NCBI GenBank assembly: GCA_025175895.1
Contig: CM046001.1
Span: 25,306,314 to 25,370,313 of the forward strand
Length of the DNA: 64,000 bases
Source: Wurfbainia villosa
Lineage: Eukaryota; Streptophyta; Magnoliopsida; Zingiberales; Zingiberaceae
Reading direction: 5' to 3'
Part shown: positions 1 through 10,455 of the stretch, piece by piece
How the letters are laid out: the number at the start of each line of letters is the position of its first letter
Numbering within the stretch: position 1 is the first letter of the stretch
The notes under the pieces: model-generated
The model's input: the letters and a program-made list of their open reading frames with translations, nothing else
The model's database searches: none
Told to the model about the DNA's origin: nothing
Made by a program: the position numbers and the translations under genes

Positions 1-468
1 AACCTTTGGACTTAAGATAAATCGAAAGTCTCTCGTACCAAGCTCGAGGAGATTGTTTAAGTCCATAGAGAGCTTTCTTTAACCTAAGGACATGGTCGGG
101 TTTGTCTAAACTTTCGAAACCGGGGGGTTGACTAACATAAACTTCTTCTTTAATGTATCCATTTAAGAACACAGATTTCACATCCATTTGAAACAACTTA
201 AATCCTCGATGTGCTGCATATGCTAATAGCATTCGAATGGACTCTAATCTAGCTACTGGGGCATAGGTCTCGTCGTAATCTAAACCTTCGACTTGACTAA
301 ACCCTTTAGCGACTAGTCTAGCTTTATTTCTAACCACTTCACCTTTATCATCAAGTTTATTTCTAAACACCCACCTTGTTCCAATGATTGTTTTATCTTT
401 AGGTGGCGGTATTAATTCCCATACTTTGTTCCTAGTGAATTGAGCCAACTCTTCTTGCATTGCAATAA
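1..468 (-). CDS. C1 reverse transcriptase, N-terminal half (partial at window edge)
   Basis: The minus strand is open for about 155 codons from the CACTA junction to position 1. It begins with MQEELAQF and KVWELIPPP, typical of the start of copia RT, continues with TRWVFRNKLDDKG and LVAKGFSQVEGLDYDETYAP, and includes the catalytic aspartate of motif A in QMDVKSVFLNG, followed by ALYGLKQSPRAWY. The YVDD box lies outside the window. The enzyme copies element RNA into DNA in the virus-like particle. The frame joins exactly to the residues encoded at 1843-1939 once the CACTA insertion is set aside, so both parts belong to one polyprotein. This is the least damaged stretch of C1. Confidence 0.93.
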
Positions 469-479
469 CACTACAAAAA

Positions 480-1270
480 AAACAGAAATTTGGGACGAAT
501 TTAGCGATGAATTTTAAAAAAAAATTCGTTGCAAAATATTTTTGCGACGAATTTTGCGACAAAAATTTTTTTGTTGGGAAATAAGCGTCGCAAATTTTAG
601 CGACAAAAATAGCGACGAAGTTTTTGCGACGAATTTTAGCGACGAAAATTAGGGACGAATTTTAAATTTCGTCGCAAATTTTGTTGCAAAAAGTTACCCA
701 GATTTCCCAAATTCGTCGCAGAATTCGTCGCAAAATTTTGCGACGAATTCTTTTTTTCGTTGGAAATTTTTGCAACGAAATAAGGAAATCGTTGGTAATT
801 TTCCGACCGATAAAAATTTGTCGCAAATTTCGTCGCTAAATTCGTCGGAAAATTCGTCGCAAATAATAATTTTTTGCGACAAATTAATTTTTTCGTTGGT
901 AATTTTCGCGACGAAAAAAGGAATTCGTTGGTAAATTTGCGATGTTTCCAAATTCGTTGCAAATTTCGTCGTTGAAATTTGCGACGAATGTGTTTTTCGT
1001 CGCAAAAATTTGCGACGAAATATTTTTCGTCGCAAATTTCGTCGCAAAATTCGTTGCAAAATTTCTTCGCAGATTGGTTTCGTTGCTAAATTCGTCGCAA
1101 ATTTGCAACGAATTATTTTTCGTCGGAAATTTCGTCGAAAAATTCGTTGCAAAATTTGTCGCAGATTGGATTCGTTGCAAATTTGCGACGAAATTTAAAT
1201 TCGTCGCAAAAGTCGTCGCAAATTTCTCAAGATTTAGCAACGAATTTATAAATTTGTCGCAAAATTAAAA
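480..1270. repeat. CACTA subterminal repeats (GCGACGAA / TTCGTCGC units)
   Basis: The motif GCGACGAAATTT and its reverse complement AAATTCGTCGC recur dozens of times in both orientations, about one per 15-25 bp, with variants such as GTTGC and GTCGG. In CACTA elements such subterminal units are where the element's DNA-binding protein attaches. The unit is AT-rich with a GCGACG core, so all six frames stay open by chance and give repetitive peptides that are not genes. Confidence 0.85.
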
Positions 1271-1599
1271 AAATTTTGACAGATTTATTCCGTTTAGATA
1301 TTCTATCGTATATATAAATTTTCACACACACACAACAAAACACAATAATTTATAATATCCAAATAAATACATTCAATACAAACAAAACACACACACATTC
1401 AATACAACAAAATAATATTCAATAATATCAAAACATATTTCATATCCAAATAAATACAAAGCAACATCATAAGTTTAGAGAAATACAACATTCCAAATAA
1501 AAAGTTATATCCTACAACATTTCAAACATTAACATAGTTATGATATCCAAATAACAATGTCCACAAAAGATCTCAACACATGGGGAAAAAAAAGAATCT

Positions 1600-1770
1600 A
1601 GTAAGCAATCGCCGACATTCTTCTACCTGCATTAGAAAAGAAACAAACAACAAAAAGTATCATACATTAAAAAAAACTATATACTAACACGAAAAAAAAT
1701 ATGCAAAGACTTACAATGATGTGCATTTTCAGCCGCCATAAGGATTGACTTCATCGATCATTCCTGTTTA
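1600..1770 (-). other. Candidate terminal exons of a CACTA gene
   Basis: On the minus strand a pyrimidine-rich tract ending in ACAG precedes an exon at about 1763-1715 that reads MIDEVNPYGG then a TGA stop, followed by GTAAGT (1714-1709). A second tract ending TGCAG gives an acceptor at about 1627. This fits the last coding exon and a 3' untranslated exon of a transposon gene read towards the CACTA end at 469. Nothing longer is recognisable and the product is unknown. The splice sites are read by eye only. Confidence 0.35.
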
Positions 1771-1842
1771 AAGCAAAATAAAAAGTACTAAGAAAAAATG
1801 TAAAAAATGAAGGATTAACAAACTAGATAAACTAAACAATTA

Positions 1843-2899
1843 TAATCCAATTGGGATCAAGAAGAGCTTGGTCAATAGTCTTGGGTTCAATTTTGGAAAT
1901 TAAGGAGATTTGACTAAGATTTCTGTATGAGGCTCTAGTTTAAACTCCTAGACTTAGATCACCTATCACTTGGTCGATAGGATGATTTGCTTGAGTTCTA
2001 GTTGGGTTTGGGTTTGAGTCTACAAATTGATCAATAGGATGACTCGTCTGAGTTCTAGTTTGGATAGAGTCATCTGTCACTTGGTTGATAGAGTGGCTTG
2101 GTTGACTTAGGTTAGGATTAATACTAGACCTGATATCCGGATCAGAGTTAGATCTAGTATGAATCGGCTCGCTAATTGGGGTTGCTGGGGGATTTGTAGG
2201 TTCGTGTCCTTCATCAAATACTACATTGATAGTTTCCTCGACTCTAAGGGTGTCATGGTTGTATACTCTATAAGCTCTACTTGTACTCAAGTATCCTAGA
2301 AAGATTCCGGTCGTGGTTTTGGATGTAAACTTCCCTAGGTAATCCTTAGTGTTTAGAATATGTACCTTACACCCAAATACCCTAAAGTACTTGATGTTAG
2401 GTATTTTATCGTGATAAATCTCGTATGAGGTCTTAAGGTGCCTCTTTACCATAAGGATCCTATTTTGGACATAGCATGTCATATTCACGGCTTCCACCCA
2501 AAACCTATCGGATAGGTTATACTCGTTTAACATTGTCCTAGCGGCTTCTTGTAGGGTTCTATTTTTGCATTCTACTAGGCCATTTTGTTGTGGGGTTCTA
2601 GGGCAAGAGAACTCATGGTGGTACCCATTTAGGTTACAGAATTCTGTAAACCTATGGTTCTCGAATTCACCACCATGATCAGTCCTAAGTCTTTTGATTT
2701 TAATGCTTTGTTGATTTTCTATTAATTTAAATAGGTTGATTAATTGATCTAGGGTATCACTTTTGTGTTTGATGAACCTAACCCAAGTAAATCTAGAGTA
2801 GTCATCAATTATAACTGAACAGAATTTACTTCCATTAAGTGACTTAGCTCCGTGTGAATCAAATAAATCCATGTGTAGAAGCTCAAGCACACTTTTGGT
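1843..2899 (-). pseudogene. C1 integrase and linker to RT
   Basis: Copia integrase core: first aspartate in LLHMDLFDS, second in LRTDHGGEFENH, glutamate in PQQNGLVECKN (usually VERKN, so an Arg is now Cys). It is followed by the copia GKxT-like region (FRVFGCKVHIL, GIFLGYLSTSRAYRVYN) and a Ser/Pro/Thr-rich linker. The enzyme inserts the DNA copy into the chromosome. Upstream, an in-frame TGA at 2900-2902 separates it from the protease and pre-integrase part. Downstream, a TAA at 1940-1942 interrupts the linker; the frame continues to 1843 and then across the CACTA insertion into RT. The catalytic triad is intact, but the protein cannot be made in one piece. Confidence 0.92.
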
Positions 2900-3460
2900 T
2901 CATTTTTGATTAGTTAGTTGATGTTGTGTCCTAGATTGTTTACCTTGTTGACAAGCATTACATATTTTATTATTATCCAAGTTATTGAGGTTAGGCAAAC
3001 CTCTGACTAAATCACTCTGACTCATCTTGTGGATGAGTCTTGGGTGTGAGTGACCGAGTCGCCGGTGCCACGACCATGATTCCTCTTGCCGTGTCATAAG
3101 ACACTTAGTTGAGGAGTTAGTTAAGTTAATAGTGTAAATATTGTTATTTCTGGATCCCTTAAGGATTGTTTTAGAGGTTTCATTTGTATTAATTACGCAT
3201 TCATTTTCTAGAAATATGACCTTATAGTTATTGTCACACAATTGGCTTACACTAAGTAAATTATATTGAAAATTTTCTACTAATAAAACATTTTGAATAA
3301 TAAAATTTGAGTTGAGCTCAATATCACCTGATCCGATGATTTTGAGCTTGTCGTTATTTCCGAAGGCTATCGATCCTTGTCGTTTGAATCGAAGCTTCGA
3401 AAAATTGAGTTGATCCCCGGTCATATGTCGGGAGCAACCACTGTCCAACATCCATTAATC
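2900..3460 (-). pseudogene. C1 aspartic protease and GAG-pre-integrase domain
   Basis: At the N-terminus WMLDSGCSRHMTGD is the copia protease active site (DSG triad). About 120 residues on, WHRRLGHSHPRL and CNACQQGK form the HHCC zinc finger of the pre-integrase domain. The protease matures Gag-Pol; the finger belongs to the integrase N-terminus. A TAA (3455-3457) sits directly before the conserved Trp and a TGA (2900-2902) ends the piece. Both are in frame, so this is a decayed segment of one polyprotein. The open part starts at ATG 3451, which is not likely to be a real start. Confidence 0.92.
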
Positions 3461-3868
3461 CAACACGCAAGGTAGTCGGATCGGATATTGGATTTATTAG
3501 AGATTGGTTGAAAATTATTAACCTAAATCATCTCACCCATGTCTACATGATCAAACACGTGAACCCTATATGTTCTTGTGAGATGACTTCCAATTTTACT
3601 TTATTTAAATTTAATGACTTAAACACTTGTCAACCTTGCGTTAGATTCGGATTTGACCTTAGGCTCATCAAGTCACCTTTTCAAGATCATGGCTTCCAGG
3701 TGGTGGCGAGGCACAGAGGCCTTCTTTGATCGGAACAACGACCACTTCCTTAGAAAAATCCATTTTCAAGAAAATAGAGACTTGACTTACCTAAGACCAC
3801 TTCATGGTCTAACTAGTCTAGGATACGACGAGGTAGCTTCAGTTAGTTCCGCTCGGTCAAGTGCACCG
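3461..3868 (-). other. C1 spacer between Gag and protease (left part)
   Basis: No coding frame is seen on the minus strand here. The segment at about 3650-3850 is clearly related to 59590-59840 of element C3, where it also follows the Gag stop, so it is a standing part of the family and not random debris. In C1 it is split from its other part (13043-13204) by D. Plus-strand ORFs in it are spurious. Confidence 0.7.
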
Positions 3869-3873
3869 AACTA
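3869..3873. repeat. Target-site duplication AACTA, left of D
   Basis: AACTA directly before the TG of the D left LTR. It is identical to 13038-13042 directly after the CA of the right LTR. Confidence 0.95.
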
Positions 3874-6455
3874 TGTTGGCAATGTGCTAATCCTAGGAGG
3901 CTCATTGGCTCCCATGTCCCCGGATTAAAATTTTCAACAAATGAAAACTAATCTGGAGGGGATGAGTTTCTTAAGCACAACCAATTCGTCGTCGTGCTAA
4001 CGACTCGAGCGATCGCTTGAACAAACTAGTTGTTCAAGCAACACAACTCTTCTAGTCGGTTAGCCGCGGAAGAGACGACGGACGGATCGCCGGTTTTTAT
4101 GTTTCTTATCGGGGTCCATGATTATACAAATACATGAAAATGTAAACTAGTATAATCAACATATACTAACATAAAGAACATAAGCTAGCATATCAAATAA
4201 GAACATGCAAAGAACAATAATAAAAGTTATAAAACTTTTATACCTCTTGATCTTCTATCGTATGTCCTAACCTCCTTGTAGACTTCGTGTGGGCGAAGAT
4301 CCTCCACAAGTTGAAGCATCCAAGATCTTCTTCAATCCAAAGAAAGAAGAACTCTCTTTCCCTTCTTGCTTGAGACAACCACCAATCCACAAAGGATTGA
4401 TTCCGCCGGCCCCAAGAATAGAGAGAACAAAATGGAAACAAAACTCATCTCTTATCTAGGACCAACCATCAAGCTCCAAGCATGATGTTTGCCGCCGGTC
4501 CAAAGAGAAGATGGAATGGAGTATGGAAGCCAACCGAAAGAGAAACACCAAGGGTATGGGCGCCGGCCAACACTTGGAGAAAGGAAAGGAAAACAATCCT
4601 CCTCCTTGTTGCCGCCCAAACCCTAGGCAAAGCATTCCTAATTTCCGGCCAAGGATGAAGGGAAGGAGAATAGGTTGAGCTCCGGGCAAGGTATAGGGAA
4701 CATGGATAGTGGCCGGCCAACACTTAGAAGGAAGAAGAAGAAGATCTTCATCTCCATGTTGCCGCCCAACCTAATCCCAAAACCCTAACCCTAGCCACCC
4801 AACCCCAATCCTATCCCATCTAGGTTTTGGTTGCTGCCCAAGGGAAGCCATCCTAATTCCATCCAACCTAAGCCATAGAAGGAAAGGTAAAAGTTGGGCG
4901 CCGGCCAAATCAAGGAGGAATAGGGAGGATGGGTTGCCGGCCAACTATTGGAAGAAGGAGAAGCCTTGCCGCCCAACACCATCAACCAAACCCTAACCCT
5001 AATCCATATCTCTTTCTTCCGCCCAAGCCTAAGCCCCTATTTATAGAACTTAGGAGAAAGTTGGTTATTGATGAGGTAGCCAAAAATATAGGAACTAATT
5101 CCCAATTTTCATGCCGCCCAAGGGTAGCAAGGAATTAGTAAAAAAAAAATTCTTCCTATAATCTTGCCGCCCAAGGTGGCATAAGAAAATTTTTTTTTTC
5201 ACCAATTCTAATCTTAAAATTTTTTTTTTAACTAATTCTAATCTTGCCGCCCAAGGTGGCATAGAATTAGGAAAAAATTTTTATCAATCTTTTAAACTTG
5301 CCGCCCACCTTATCCAACCTTTCCTCTCCCTTTTATATAGAGTTAGGTTTAGGCCTTGGTTTAATCTCCACCGTCAGTTCTAGGGTTTTAATCTCAACCA
5401 TCGGATTTAGAGATTTAATCTCAACCGTCGGTTCTAGGGTTTTAATCCCAACCGTCGGATCTAGAGATTTAATCTCAACCGTCGGTTCTAGGGATTTAAT
5501 CCTAACCATCGGATCTAGAGATTTGTTTTCCATCATTTGATCTAGACTTCATGAGGTTTATATTAGGCTACGATAGGGACCATGAGGAGGAGTTGGGTCT
5601 TGGCCACCCGATGGATCGGAACCACACAAACTTGATCCATCAATGATGTTCCATTCCACTAGAGGATCATCATCGAACTACCTCACCAACCCCCATAAAT
5701 TAATATGGGCTCCATATATTATTTGTACATCCATCTCCCCGTGTTTAAGATATCGAATGTCCGTTAATTGATTGATTTACTGACCATCAATCAATTAACA
5801 TCTAACTCCTCGAGTAGTACCACTCAACCTTATCATCATGTTGACTAAGTCAACCTGTAGGGTTTACATGATGAACCTTATGAGCTCCTCAAGGGGACAT
5901 CATCAACCTAATATATAGGACACGGTTTCCTCCTATAATCAATAACACACCATGTAAATAATATCATTTCCCAACTTACCGGGCATATTGATTTAATCCA
6001 TAGAAATCTCACCCTCTGGTAAATCAAAGAAATAAATATTAAGTACATGTGCCCGTTATTATATCGGGATTAAGAGCATGTACAACATAATATCCGAGGT
6101 CCGATTCAATTATGTAGTCAGCAATAAATTGAATCACTTCTATGTCGGTCCTGCTCAATACACCTAAGTGTACTAGTGTAACTCTATGTTCAAGACAAAA
6201 CAATACCAAGCTACACTACAACCATGACAATGGTTTGTCCAAAACCATCTTGGTTGTGAGCCTTTACTTATATTCTACAAGGGACTGATAACATGATCTT
6301 CTGTGCCGCACCCTGGCACCATGTTATCTACAATGTAAAATATTAGACAATATGCACACATATAAATATAACGTGCAAACAATGATCAAGTGATTCTTAT
6401 TTCAAAATAAAGATGTTCATACAAAAGAGCTAGGCTTTCAGTATACATCCCAACA
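3874..6455 (-). repeat. D 3' LTR (2582 bp)
   Basis: Runs TGTTGGCAATGTGC ... CATCCCAACA. It contains recurrent TTGCCGCCCAA motifs, several AAACCCTA(A/G) boxes, poly-A/T stretches and a block of 27-bp repeats (5371-5532). Short ORFs in it (on both strands) recur in the other LTR and are not genes. Confidence 0.96.
5371..5532. repeat. 27-bp tandem repeats in the D 3' LTR
   Basis: Six 27-bp units, each starting CC(G/A)TCGG. They alternate between TTCTAGGG and ATTTAGAG/ATCTAGAG forms, so the higher-order unit is 54 bp. Because 27 is a multiple of three, the block stays open in several frames and mimics a periodic protein. Confidence 0.9.
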
Positions 6456-6470
6456 ATCTCCCACTTATAC
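6456..6470 (-). other. D polypurine tract
   Basis: On the minus strand AAGTGGGAGAT lies directly before the LTR start TGTTGG. This is the typical copia plus-strand DNA primer and fixes the orientation of D. Confidence 0.88.
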
Positions 6471-6575
6471 TAAAAGACTATGCTATCATCATACTGCCAT
6501 ACATCTGATTCCCCTTCTCTCCACTTGCCTATTAAAGCTCTTGCCAAAAGGGCTTTAGTGAAAGGGTCTACCAGG

Positions 6576-6994
6576 TCATCCTCTGATGCAATCTAGGCGA
6601 CAGCTTACTTCTACCTCTACAATTTCTCGTATCAGGTGGTGCTTGCTCTCTATGTGTTTCCTAGCCTTATGGGCTCGTGGTTCCTTCGAGTTTGCAACTG
6701 CACCATTATTATCACAATAAATTGTGATAGTTCTGGGCAAACCAGGAATCACATCCAAGTCCATCAGGAAGTTCCTGAGACATATCTGACTTCTTTGGCG
6801 CCTCATAGGTGCCACATACACTTTTCCATGGTGGAGTCCGCCACGCATTTCTGCTTGACACTCCTCCATACTATGGCTCCACCTCCCAAAGTAAACACAA
6901 ACCCTGAGGTAGACTTACTATTATCCCTATCAGATTGGAAATCAGAATCCGTGTAACCCACAGGGAGTAATTGGTCTGCCCGGTAAACTAGCAT
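6576..6994 (-). pseudogene. D RNase H remnant
   Basis: Two overlapping frames together show the copia RNase H: VGYTDSDFQSDRDN and STSGFVFTLGGGAIVW (first catalytic Asp), ADSTMEKC (Glu region), then YCDNNGAVANSKEPR (second Asp) and HLIREIV. A frame change near 6800-6870 breaks it, and about 15 residues after the Glu are altered. The enzyme would remove element RNA during reverse transcription. Confidence 0.85.
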
Positions 6995-7740
6995 ATAATC
7001 CCTAGTCCTTCTCAGGCACTACAATATATGCTTTACCGCAGTTCAATGTCCCTGTCCTGGATTACTCTGATATCTGCTAACCATGCCTACGGCAAAGCAG
7101 ATATCTGGTCTCGTACATAGCATACATTAGGCTTCCTACCGCCAAAGCATAAGGAACTGCCTATATCTCCTCTATCTTCTCAGATGATATAGGACGATCT
7201 GCTTAGATAAAGGAACTCCATGCCTAAAGGGTAGAAAACCCTTCTTGGAGTTTTGTATGCTAAAACGATCCAAAACCATGTCTATGTATGATGCTTGGGA
7301 TAAGCACAACAACCTTGATCCCCAATGTTGTGACCCACTTCTCCCAAGTCCTTCATATCATACTGTTTGGACGACCATACCCTTACGTCTGATAACACTT
7401 CGATGTTGTCGCCAACCACCAAAATGTCATCTACGTATAGTACAAAAATACCACTACATTTCCGTCACATCTCTGATATACACAAGACCCATCCGAACTT
7501 TGATTAAATCCATAAGACTGGATTTACTTCCTCAAAGCGGATGTCCCAAGACTTCAAAGCTTGCTTCAGTCCATTAACAGACCGATTAAGCTTATATACA
7601 ATACGCTCTTTGCCCTTAGCAATGAATCCCTCTGGTCGCTTCATGTAGATGGATTCCTCAAGACTTCCACTAAGGAATGCTGTCTTGACATCCATATGTC
7701 ATGCCTCATAATCCATATGAGTTGCTATGCATAAGAGCTC
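6995..7740 (-). pseudogene. D reverse transcriptase remnant
   Basis: MDVKTAFLSGSLEE with EGFIAKGKERIVYKL and NGLKQALKSWDIRF (7504-7695) is the motif A region. The YVDDI box is encoded at about 7426-7437 in another frame, followed by KDLGE. Several frameshifts and stops separate these pieces. The RT start (KWR.AM / VFKTKRD region) is hardly recognisable upstream of 7740. Confidence 0.82.
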
Positions 7741-8680
7741 CCAGACCTGTCTTGAATCCATAGATTCAATCTCAGTATTCATTGCACTTTGCAAAGATGC
7801 TGTATTTATATCTTGGATTGCCTCTCGTATGTCTAGGGATCAGGTTCATGTTTGCTAGGGACCAAATCAGAAGATTTGTCCAAAAACATGAATCTGAGAG
7901 GCTGTCTCACAACCCTCCCACTATGACGAGGTATCATCTGTGTATCCTCTGTGACACGCGGTGCAGTGACATGTGGTATATCCTCTTGTACCGGTGGTAC
8001 TAAAGAAGTGACTTCCCTTTTAACTCCTCCAGAACAATTTTACTCTTGGGCTTGTGGCTTATCACATAGTCTTCCTCTAGAAATCTAGCATTCGTGTTAA
8101 CGATCACCCTCTGATCTCTAGGACTACAAAACAAGTCAGAATAACTCATCATCGATCTAACCATCTCCATAAGAGTCCTATTCCTTTGTACTGCTACACT
8201 GTTATGCTGGGGTGTGCCAGGTGCAGTCAATTGGGATTGAATCCCAACCTCTGATAAGTAGTTCCTAAACTCTCCCAAGAGGTTGTCACCACCACGATCA
8301 GATTGTAGTGTCATCCATATCTTGAATAATCGTCTATGAAAGAGACGAAATATTCAAGATTACCTCTTGCCTAGATAGTCATAGGACCTCACAAATCAGA
8401 ATGAACCATTTCTAACAAATCTTTGGCTCTATACCCCTTGGCCTTAAAAAGGCCTCTTGGTCATCTTACCCTCCAAGCAAGATTCGTAGGTTGGGAGATC
8501 CTCCACCACTAATGAACCCAAAGGTCCATCAGCTATCAACCTTTGAATCGCTAGGTTAATGTGACCAAGCCTAAGAAGCCAAAGATATGTTTGGTTCATC
8601 TTCGAAGGTTCTTTTCTCTTATTGGAATTAGAAGATGAGTTATTAACTTCTATTTGCATCGTGGGAGCTTGTGGTTCAAG
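7741..8680 (-). pseudogene. D pre-integrase and integrase remnant
   Basis: The piece at 8444-8659 carries QTYLWLLRLGHINLAIQRL and YESCLEGKMTKRPF, the pre-integrase finger (first Cys of the CxxC pair kept, spacing as in the family). The piece at 8000-8314 has LQSDRGGDNLLGEF (second catalytic Asp) and PGTPQHNSVAVQRNRTLMEM, where the usual GVAERRNRT Glu is replaced. The first Asp region (8320-8440) is broken. About 7741-7990 should hold the integrase C-terminus but is not readable. Confidence 0.82.
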
Positions 8681-9035
8681 TTATAAATTTCCTATCTATG
8701 TACCTGAATAGATAATGTCCCTATTCCTTTTATAACAAATCTGTCATGAAAAGAAATAGATTATCCATCCAAAAACTATTTAGAAACCGAAATCAATTCT
8801 TTCTAAATAAGGGTACATAAAGGAAATTCTTAGGAACCAAAACCCTTTATTTTTCTCAAAAGATAAATAAAACATCTCCCATTGCAATAGCCGCAATCTT
8901 CATTGCATTGCCCAAGTAAATGGTAATATCCCCTTTAGCTAGTCATCGGGTTTCCTGGAACCCCTGCAAATTGTTGCAGACATGATTAGTTGCTCCCGTA
9001 TCTACTTACTAGGTGCCGGTAGATATCACTGCTAA
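8681..9035 (-). pseudogene. D aspartic protease remnant
   Basis: On the minus strand VDTGATNHVCNNLQGFQETR followed by GDITIYLGNAMKI is readable at about 8910-9010: the protease active site DTG and its beta strand. Stops occur before and after. Nearer the pre-integrase the frame is lost. Confidence 0.75.
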
Positions 9036-9360
9036 TCATGTTTCAATGACTAGTCCAAAAGATATACCTTTGTTCTGTTTTGAATTGGGACAGTCCTCCT
9101 TCCAATGTCCATCCTGCTTGTAAGTGAAGTACTTGCCTTTCGGCTTCTTCACTCTTCCCTGAGATACTCCCACCATCTTTGCTTCACCTTGTTTCTTCTT
9201 CTTCTTGCCTTTCGGCTTAGAAGTAGAAATCCTTTTGAGCAATGATGGCTTGAGGACACTCTTTGAAGAGTGCATACTTGTACACCTTAGCAGGTAAGAC
9301 AATATCTAAAATCTTTTCCAATCAACATTATTTAGGTACAGTAAGCTTATTTCCTTTAGT
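9036..9360 (-). pseudogene. D Gag with a large internal deletion
   Basis: The start of a copia Gag is seen at about 9250-9350 (NNVDWKRFLDIVLPAK, then YKYALFKECPQA). It passes within a few codons into the lysine-rich C-terminal part and a degenerate zinc knuckle, YFTYKQDGHWKEDC, in which both Cys of the first pair are lost (Phe-Thr-Tyr). Roughly 200 residues of the usual Gag core are missing in between, and the two parts are in different frames. Confidence 0.8.
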
Positions 9361-10439
9361 ATCACAGTAAGTGGACTGAAAGTCAATTTTGAAAATCCTA
9401 AGAATAACATAGATCATTACTTTAGATTTCAAAAAATTATTGATTCCTCTAACAATAAAATTTCGAAATCAACCAACACCTCAAAACACCAAGAATATCG
9501 CATGCCACGCAGTGTAGACGTATACGAATTCTACATTTGTAAGAGGAGGTTTTACCCATTAATTTTATTATCTTGTCAACCTTACTTTTTGACAAATAAA
9601 ATTAATAGTTGGTTCCTCTTTGGCCCTACAAATAAAAGCAGTGACTCCTATGGGGAGGATACTTTTATTTGCATCTAAGTGTGCACCATTACACGATACT
9701 AAGGGAATTATTTTGGATTATGTGCCTTACCTCTGTGGAAGTACACATGCTCCTAGATAATTTCCTATAACCATTATTTGACCTAGTGATCCGCAAACAA
9801 ACCCGTCCTCAGGGAGGAAGGCACTCAGGGCCGAAACACAATTTTGTTGCATCACACGTCAAATTGTAATGGAGGCAGCGGGAATTAATTAAAATGTCCC
9901 TCTCCCACTTAGTAAATTGCAAATGAAGAATTTTCAAGCACACACAACATGCATATAAAACAAATCATCAATAAATATGGAAAAATCAGAATTTTTCCAA
10001 CTATTATGGCATTGTTCTTCAATATGCGTCCCGTCGTGTCGCCACCTCGTCCGCTCCTCCTACGCCATGTACGAGCCATCCGGAGATCCGAGCCGAGAAT
10101 AAAATCTATTTTATTTTACATCCATCGATCCTATACTCCACGAGGGAGTGTACATGAAATCTAGATCGCAAGTAAACTAAAATAAAGAGTGGCTAAACAA
10201 TGTCGTATTCAATTATAAAAATTAAATACTAATTTAGCCTCGTCAACCCCGAGGATTCAAATAATATACAATCATACACACATGGAATCACATACACACA
10301 CATATATAGCCATAATAGTTGGATCTTATGCCTGCAACCAAAAAGTTAGCCTACGCACATCCTACTATTATCCGGCATACACAATATATGATAAGTGTGT
10401 GAAAGTAACCGAATCCAAAACATACAAAATCGGAAACCG
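9361..10439 (-). other. D 5' leader, no gene seen
   Basis: Between the primer site and Gag. AT-rich with short A/CA repeats near 10270-10310. No family coding motif is seen in any frame; ORFs at 9949 and 10282 are unsupported. It is the untranslated leader of D, about 1.1 kb. Confidence 0.65.
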
Positions 10440-10453
10440 TGGCTCTGATACCA
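10440..10453 (-). other. D primer-binding site (tRNA-iMet type)
   Basis: The minus strand reads TGGTATCAGAGCCA two bases inside the LTR end. It matches the 3' end of plant initiator methionine tRNA. Confidence 0.93.
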
Positions 10454-10455
10454 AT

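Larger units (their letters stand above)
469..1842 (-). mobile_element. CACTA (En/Spm-type) DNA transposon fragment with only one terminus
   Basis: The left end at 469 reads CACTACAAAAAAAACAG, the canonical CACTA terminal repeat, and is preceded by TAA (466-468). C1 coding sequence resumes at 1843 with TAA (1843-1845), and the interrupted codons match when the second TAA is removed, so this is a 3-bp duplication as CACTA elements make. The right end should show TTTGTAGTG before 1843 but reads ...AAACAATTA, so that terminus is missing. Inside come 800 bp of subterminal repeats, then an A-rich stretch with a candidate 3' exon pair on the minus strand. No transposase domain is recognisable, so it is non-autonomous. 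Confidence 0.85.

Noticed and set aside
636..1268. Overlapping ORFs on both strands with repetitive peptides (ATNFATN, RRKF)
   Set aside because: They come from the GCGACGAA subterminal repeats of the CACTA end, which lack stops by composition.
4780..5002. Interstitial telomere repeat
   Set aside because: Only two CCCTAA-like units at each place; better called telo-box words.
4238..5540. Set of ORFs that recurs 6582 bp downstream (10820-12122)
   Set aside because: Identical placement in the two D LTRs; no family match, opposite strands both open.
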